This document shows, one piece after another, positions 57,959-64,000 of a DNA stretch of 64,000 nt. This DNA is from Elysia crispata (lineage: Eukaryota; Mollusca; Gastropoda; Plakobranchidae): positions 55,001 through 119,000 of the forward strand of contig JAWDGP010005302.1 in assembly GCA_033675545.1 (NCBI GenBank), given 5' to 3'. The position numbers and the translations under genes are program-made. The notes beneath the pieces were generated by a model. The model did not search any database. It had not been told where the DNA came from and worked only from the letters and a program-made list of their open reading frames with translations. The stretch's first letter is position 1. Each line of letters starts with the position of its first letter.

Positions 57959-57966
57959 GTTTGTAC

Positions 57967-58917
57967 TAGAGCTGTGACGGATCCCAATTTTTAAGTAATC
58001 ACAAATAACGGGGTCTCGTTGCTAAAGATCAGCGGCGTCCTGGTAATCAGAATAGTAATCATTTCTGTTGAAGTGAGGAGAGTTGACGGACTGACGGTAA
58101 GCTTAGATCAGCTTAGTTCCGAAGTGAAAGAAGTAATTATATCCAGTGAAGTGAGAAGTGGTGACGGACTGATAGAAGGCTAGAATCAGCTGGGTCCCAG
58201 AATAAAAAAAATAATCATATCCGGTGAAGAGAGGAGAGGTGACGGGCTGATTAACAAAATCAAGTCAAATAGTTCTACTTATAATCATAACATAAACCAG
58301 GACCGTAAGTTTAATGCAGATGTATTGTATGAAAAAAAAATACATGTATTAAACAAATTCTTTATGTCACTTGATTAAACAACAACCTAAAATAATCAAA
58401 TTGATACAATTAAATACAAGGTAAAGTCACAAATACTTAATAAAGAACACAGGAGAAGTAAAGCAAAACAGTGCGAGTATAATTAATTTGTAGTGTGTTG
58501 TGCTAAAAAACAAATCCGATATGACAAATTGTGACACTAGATAACGAGTAAGGGAGAAGAAAACCAAGCGTAAGCATCTCACTTGTCCCCCAGCTCACCC
58601 CCACCCCCACGCCCCTCAACTCACATACAGGTATTACTATGCATCGCCTAGACTGCCACTCCTTTTATTTCACTCAATCCCATTTCCTGCCCCATCTTGC
58701 TTGGTTGCTACATACCTTTCTCTTATCTTGTTGAGACAAGGTCAAAAGGCCATGATTATATCTACGGTCCTCAGTCTCTTCTTGATTTCCACTGACATCT
58801 GAGTGAGGGCCTAGGATTATGATTGCTCCCACGGATCTCACTTGAAGATCCGTGGATCTGTTTCGTCAGGAAGATCCATGATTACTGATTACTTAAGGGG
58901 GACCCCGCCCAGCCTTA
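57967..58917. mobile_element. 951-bp non-autonomous hAT-like element
   Basis: The 8-bp word GTTTGTAC lies directly outside both ends (57959-57966 and 58918-58925), a perfect target duplication of hAT length. The ends are TAGAGCTGTGACGGATCCC (left) and TAAGGCTGGGCGGGGTCCC (right, reverse complement), 13 of 19 identical and of hAT style (TAnnGnTG). TTAAGTAATCA occurs in inverted orientation just inside each end. The interior has a 78-bp tandem repeat and no transposase. Confidence 0.8.
57995..58255. repeat. 78-bp tandem repeat inside the hAT-like element
   Basis: AGTAATCATTTCTGTTGAAG, AGTAATTATATCCAGTGAAG and AATAATCATATCCGGTGAAG start at 58054, 58132 and 58210, exactly 78 bp apart, each followed by GTGACGGACTGA-like sequence. 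A partial earlier unit begins near 57995. The GTGACGG word resembles the element's own left end. Confidence 0.8.
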
Positions 58918-58925
58918 GTTTGTAC

Positions 58926-61231
58926 ATTTTTTCATGCTTTTAATGTCTATGAAAAATTGTGGAACTTTGCAGATTTCTTACCAGTTAACGATGTACTTAC
59001 ATGCCAGGGTACCCACTTTGATTTTAATATCTAGAATGCTTCTTACTTGGACAAACAAACCGTGTGTTGGGAATCGATTTTTATGTATGGAATGCAGCAA
59101 ATATGAAAGTGTTAACAGCAATATATCATGCAAGCAAGAATTAATATTGGGCCTGTAAACAAGGAGAATGTCTATTGAAAAGGAATCCACACTAGTCAAT
59201 AATAAAAGAAGAGTCTATTATTGATTTTATGTTAGTGTGACCTCAACATCCTAGGTAGGGTAGGAAATAATGAAGCAATCATCCAACTGGCCTTCAAGTG
59301 AGTATAGTAGCCATGGCACACAGAAACTGAATGAAATCTGTGACAATGTCAAGTTAGATGATACCCTGAGAAAAAGAGCGAATTTTTACTTAATAAGCTT
59401 AATTATAGTTAATTATAAAGAAAAAAATATGCTTCGGTATTTTTGAGGGATGAAAGATATAAAGGAAAAATGCTGTTTCCTTAATTTGGCTGTCTGTCCA
59501 GGCCAAAATCAGCCTCAGCCATGAACATTTGATCTGAGCAGTACTATGTCTATTTTTATCTAAAATTATGGATGCCAAGAAATAGGCAAACAGACAATTG
59601 TTTTGTAACCTCATTCTGTTCTAATCGTTCAACCAAAGATAATTGTAATGCCCTTTGTTACATAAATATTGGTTTAATGTACAGATTTTAGAAGAAAAAT
59701 TGACTTTCTAAAATAGTTTTGAAAATCGTTTGTAATAAGATTTTTTTTTTTATTTGTATATTTTCCCTATTCATTGTCCAATTTTTTTCCCTCTAGTATT
59801 CCAGACAGTATGAATAAACTTAATGGAATAAAAATTTGAAAGAAAATTATTGTCTCTGAATTTCTTGAGAATGTATGTGAAACGCTGTTAAAGCAATACC
59901 TAATTTGAAATATTATAGCAAAGGGTTAAAGAGAAAACACATTTTGCCAGTTGATCTGCTGTACAGGAATCATTTCAGCCCCTGAACCTACCTCTGACCA
60001 TTTACTGGCCAATGTTACATGGCTATTGTTGATCTGAAGCCTTTGCACTGGCCTGTGAGATACCACACCTTTGAAATGAATTATGAAAAAACGGCATGAA
60101 TAAATGTGTTATAGAAAATCACCCTCTTTTTTTAGAATTTTTTTTATATATTTAGAAAAAAATATACAAAGCTGAAATACACTTCAAATATATTCAAATA
60201 CAAACTTTTACCCATGAAATCTAACTGCAAATAATTTTTTTGTGACCAATTTTAACTTCTAAAGCAGTTTTTTTTTGTTAAGCGTCATAATTTTTAAAAT
60301 TACCCCTCTGTGGCTAAATTTTCTAATTTTTGGTACCATTTGAATCACTTTTTTAAGCTGATAACTAAAAATTTATGATCTTTTTTGAGAATATGATCTG
60401 CGATTTATGTTTTATAACCAGTTGTTCTTGGTCAATTGACCTTTCCCCGGATTATGGTACACAAAGAAAGAGAGTAAAGCAAGCTATTATAGATCATTCA
60501 GGCTTCAGAGAAATAAAAATTAATATGAGCAGGGTTTAAGGTGCCACTCTTAAAAACTTGAAAGAAAAAGATGTTGTGACATAGCAGCTCTTTAACATCC
60601 CATAAATATTCTGGATCTTATTTATCTTATAAATCTGCATATTATATACTCACACTAAGCCTTGAACTCCTCTCCTTATATTTTTGACACACATAGAAGA
60701 CACTATGTAACTAATTAGTAACTAATGCTCAGTATTGCCTGATTTTCAGTAGTTATTTACATAATCACAGGGATCAGTAACTATCATAAATATTAGGCAT
60801 GGTAAGTGAAGGGTCAAAAGTAGGTGTAATCCCAATTACCAAAGATATTATTGTGTATTTTTCCAGACACTTCAATCTTTAGCCTATTTTGATTTTAAGT
60901 TTTTCTTTGATACAGTTTTATGTAATCATTGTTTTGTTATTTGGGCCTAAAGCTGTGTAAGAGCTGGATTGAGTTGTCAAAGAGATGACCCTCATTCTTA
61001 AAATAGTTGTAGATTTCTCTACAGAGTATCATAAATCTGGATGTGATTGGAGCCGAAATTATATAATAGTTTTAAATGATAGACCTCAAAAGGAAGTTAT
61101 GCTTTACATCAATTTTTCTTAAAACCTTTACCCTGATTATGGAGTAAATTGAGGCATCTTTATCTTATCCAGAACTAAAGTCGCATAGAACTTGGCTTCA
61201 TTTGGATTTTTTATCAATCTTCATTACAACA
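58926..61231. other. Region upstream of SDR39U1
   Basis: AT-rich with no exon recognised. It should contain the SDR39U1 promoter and 5' UTR, but no specific element stands out. Confidence 0.45.
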
Positions 61232-63677
61232 ATGAGCATTATTGTCGGTGAGTACAAATTATGCTTTTCTCTTTTTTTTTTTTTTGGCGTTTTTTTTTTT
61301 GTAAACAGTGTATTTCAAAATATCATAAAATAATGGAATATCTATAGTGGTCAAGTGATGCTCTATTCATTGTTTCAGCAAAAGAGTTTCAACAGCTGCA
61401 TTCTTTATCGGAACCGATAGAGGCCAGTAATCAATATTGAGTTTAAATAGATAATTAAATCAAACATAATTCATGTCTTAGCCTCAATTTAATAAATCAA
61501 ATCAATGAATTAATAGTGGTGCAATGATAAAGAATACAACTCTGTCAATCACATTCATCATTTTTGCTTTCTCCTAGGTGGTGGTACCGGATTTATTGGT
61601 CGTTATTTTGCCAAGCTTGGAACGAACAAGGGCTACAAAGTCATATCAGTATCTAGAAAGGCTGGTCCAAATTGCATAACATGGGTAAGGCTTTTTTTTG
61701 GCATGTTTAAGATTTTTAGAACAATAGTGTTCTTGATTGTATTGTTTTGTTCCCATTGGTTCTTTTCATTATGTTGACCTTGTTACACTATATTTACATT
61801 TCACGCGTTCTATAATGTAAAATCATAAAAATCACAAGGATGTGTAAATGAATTGTCAATATAAATATGTCTTCCAATTTCGCTGTGGCGCTCAAGACAA
61901 AATAAATCTAATCTAGTTGGATTAATTTATGTACATTTCAAGTATGGCCTTAAATGTGATAGATCTTTGAACATGGATATGTAGTGAAATAAAGAATAAA
62001 ATTCAAACTAGAATATCATATGCCTCTCCCAAACTTGTTGATAAGCAGATTGCTTTGTTGTCATCTGCAATTACCATGAAAAAAAAACAAAAAAAGCCTA
62101 ATTTGATAAAAGAAAAAAAAGGAAATAAATATGTTCAACTTGAGTGTATACCTGTCTTTTACCAGGCAGATGTTAGCAGAAATGGCTTGCCGGAGGACTG
62201 TGTAGCTGTTGTCAGCATGTCTGGAGAGCCAATTCTCCAACCCTTCAAAAGGTAAAATCGATATGGAAAGAAATGTAATTGTTACATGTTAAATTCATTG
62301 TAACACAAAAAAGCAATAACCTTACTTTATTGACTCTTTTTAGGTTCTAAAAAAGAAGGAGTCAAAGAGGACTTTCTCCTTTGCACATTTTTGTCACTGA
62401 TACCCATAGTGTAACAATTAGAGCTATCCCTTGCTTTTATACCAACAATGACCATAATTTCAAATATCTAATAAAACTCTAGTTATACAGGGACCCCTGG
62501 CATTGAAAATATTAGGAGAATGGAATCTTTTTTCATGCAGGTTCCAAAGTATCATAGAACTAGAAATCAGGAATTTAAGCATCATTACCATTCTTTTTTC
62601 CTGTATGTTCCCTTTAGAATCACATATGGAAATTGAGAAGATTTCATGGCAATCTTTTTTATTACATATTTTTTCTAAACAATCTGAAATATAAAAATGT
62701 AAAGACAATAAATTCTCCAGCTTGTCAAGAAAATGAGCAGTTATCAATTTATAGAAACACTGACGACACCTAGCTCAGGAGTGATTAAATTAAAAGTATT
62801 GTTGAAGCAGTTTGTTCCTTTATCGGTATGCATAATTTGCATTTTACCGAATAATGAATGAAAATTTAATTGATATGAATCACTTGAATTGTGATAATTT
62901 TAGAAATTTACGATTCTTTTATATACAAATATCCTATAATGGCCCAGAATGGACTAATATCAAAAGATATCACAAGATAAGTTCATGGAATTAATGCCTT
63001 ATTTTCTTAAGATTATTTTTCTCATATGCACATAAGCCTTCAAATTTAGATAGTATAAATAAAGAATCTCTTTTGAAGTTCTTTTTCCTTGAGAGAGAAT
63101 TTGCTGTTCATCTTAGAACTTCAGTACATATACAGATTCAAGTACATGTATTTGTTATGCATTACTATAGTTTCACTTGCAGCTAACTGACTGTCAATGC
63201 ACCTGTTGATCTGGTCTTGAATATCACCAAGCTTTGTTTTTAAAGAATGCAACCATAGTGCGACCTTGAGTTTAGATTTTTATGCAGGGTATGTTAAGTC
63301 TCATCAGAATGGGTTTATGACTTGTTGTCTCTATATATATGTGGATAATACATCAATCCTGGAGAAGTTCACACAGGTGGAAGTTGTTAAAAGAGTAGTT
63401 CATATATTTTTTTTATCTCTCACCTTAATTCTTTCTGATCCTTTTTGCTTGCTTTGAGGTTCCTTAAGATTTTTAATCAGTATAAGGTTATCAAAACTTT
63501 TTTCCCCTTGAATTCTTGGAAATAGATTGTAGATGACTTTATTGTCTTTCCTCAGGTGGACAGCGGATATGAAAGCTAAAGTGATTGAGAGTCGAGTAGG
63601 TAAAACTCAGCTTCTTAACAAAGCTGTTTGTCAAGCCAGCAAACCACCAAAGGTTTTTGTGGGATTTTCTGGTGTCT
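61232..63677 (+). CDS. SDR39U1: Epimerase family protein SDR39U1, first four exons (partial, continues past window)
   Basis: An atypical short-chain dehydrogenase/reductase with an NAD(P)-binding Rossmann fold; its substrate is unknown. Exons: 61232-61247, 61578-61684, 62166-62251, 63556-63677, all with GT-AG borders, in phase through 110 codons. The N-terminus reads MSIIVGGGTGFIG, with the GGxGFIG dinucleotide-binding motif, then VSRKAGPNCITW, and exon 3 has VVSMSGEPILQPFKR in place of the usual NLAGE. Exon 4 reads RWTADMKAKVIESRVGKTQL, then the PPKVFVGFSGV strand. This matches the family order (human RW...K..IGSR...T..L, then TGV). About 110 of an expected 290-300 residues are visible; the YxxxK-equivalent region and C-terminal domain lie beyond the right edge. 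The start ATG follows ACAACA and is the only one near the glycine motif. Confidence 0.92.
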
Positions 63678-64000
63678 GTAAGTGTGGTTTACATAAGTGA
63701 AGCTGCACCTTAATAATGTACTGTGCATAATATTAGACTCATTTTTATTGCAAATCTATAGTGAGTTAATTGATTAGTTGCAGACTTAGTGAAGAGGGTT
63801 TTGAAACTGAGCAGCATATCAGAAATGATCAGAATAGTTGATAAGTTTGCCTAAAATTTTCATGTCTAATCAAGGTCTCACTACCCTAGAGGCAATGAGG
63901 TTGAAACCACACTGAGAGGTAATGAGAGGGAGGTGAGCAGCCCTTTATATTCTCTCTTCAAGTTATACAAAGTAACAATTTGCGCAATGTGCGGAGACAG
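63678..64000 (+). other. SDR39U1: SDR39U1 intron 4, cut by the window edge
   Basis: It begins with the GTAAGT donor after exon 4; no further exon is evident before the end of the window. Confidence 0.7.

Noticed and set aside
62460..62747. 95-codon frame within an SDR39U1 intron
   Set aside because: On the wrong strand, no motif, and flanking exons join in phase across it.

Overview
The window looks like animal nuclear DNA: AT-rich, with split genes, large introns and many repeats. Long (GA)n/(TC)n tracts, scattered TCTAGATCTAGA-type palindromic runs and several miniature inverted-repeat transposons suggest a lophotrochozoan, most likely a gastropod mollusc. That placement is impression, not proof.

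Four host genes can be supported. HACD3 (very-long-chain 3-hydroxyacyl-CoA dehydratase 3) lies on the minus strand across 9125-29757. I assembled ten coding exons by hand; they join to a 373-residue protein with the CS domain, the membrane domain and the catalytic Tyr/Glu pair. SNRNP35 (U11/U12 snRNP 35 kDa protein, minor spliceosome) is an uninterrupted plus-strand CDS at 35125-35802. ASTE1 (asteroid homolog 1, XPG-like nuclease) is an uninterrupted minus-strand CDS at 42341-44866. SDR39U1 (epimerase-like short-chain dehydrogenase) starts at 61232 on the plus strand and runs off the right edge; four exons are visible. These genes have unrelated jobs, and I see no functional cluster. HACD3 and SNRNP35 are divergent and may share a promoter region near 29.76-29.93 kb.

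The remainder is mostly mobile DNA. Two copies of one CR1/jockey-type non-LTR retrotransposon (30.6-33.7 kb, and a 5'-truncated copy at 48.7-50.8 kb) carry different inactivating lesions. An RTE-type retrotransposon at 52.5-53.8 kb has the head-to-head layout of a 5' inversion (twin priming). Cut-and-paste candidates with readable ends and target duplications are: a hAT-like element (57967-58917, 8-bp duplication), a 4.36-kb element with TAACG-rich ends inside HACD3 intron 1 (24988-29345, 3-bp CTA), a 989-bp element in another HACD3 intron (11654-12642, 11-bp), a 456-bp TA-flanked element (8123-8578), a 270-bp element (51089-51358) and a 239-bp family with two complete copies plus a split one. 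A pogo/Tigger relic surrounds 35915-39183 and a Tc1/mariner-like transposase scrap sits at 22.35-22.69 kb. A tRNA-derived SINE is at 2329-2501, and a related 3' sequence forms a long hairpin at 37.0-37.3 kb.

No CRISPR array, operon, rRNA or convincing functional tRNA gene is present. The window does not show an evident new multi-gene system. Its most interesting content is the set of apparently undescribed non-autonomous elements and a repeat pair with a hammerhead-like core motif embedded in GA microsatellites.
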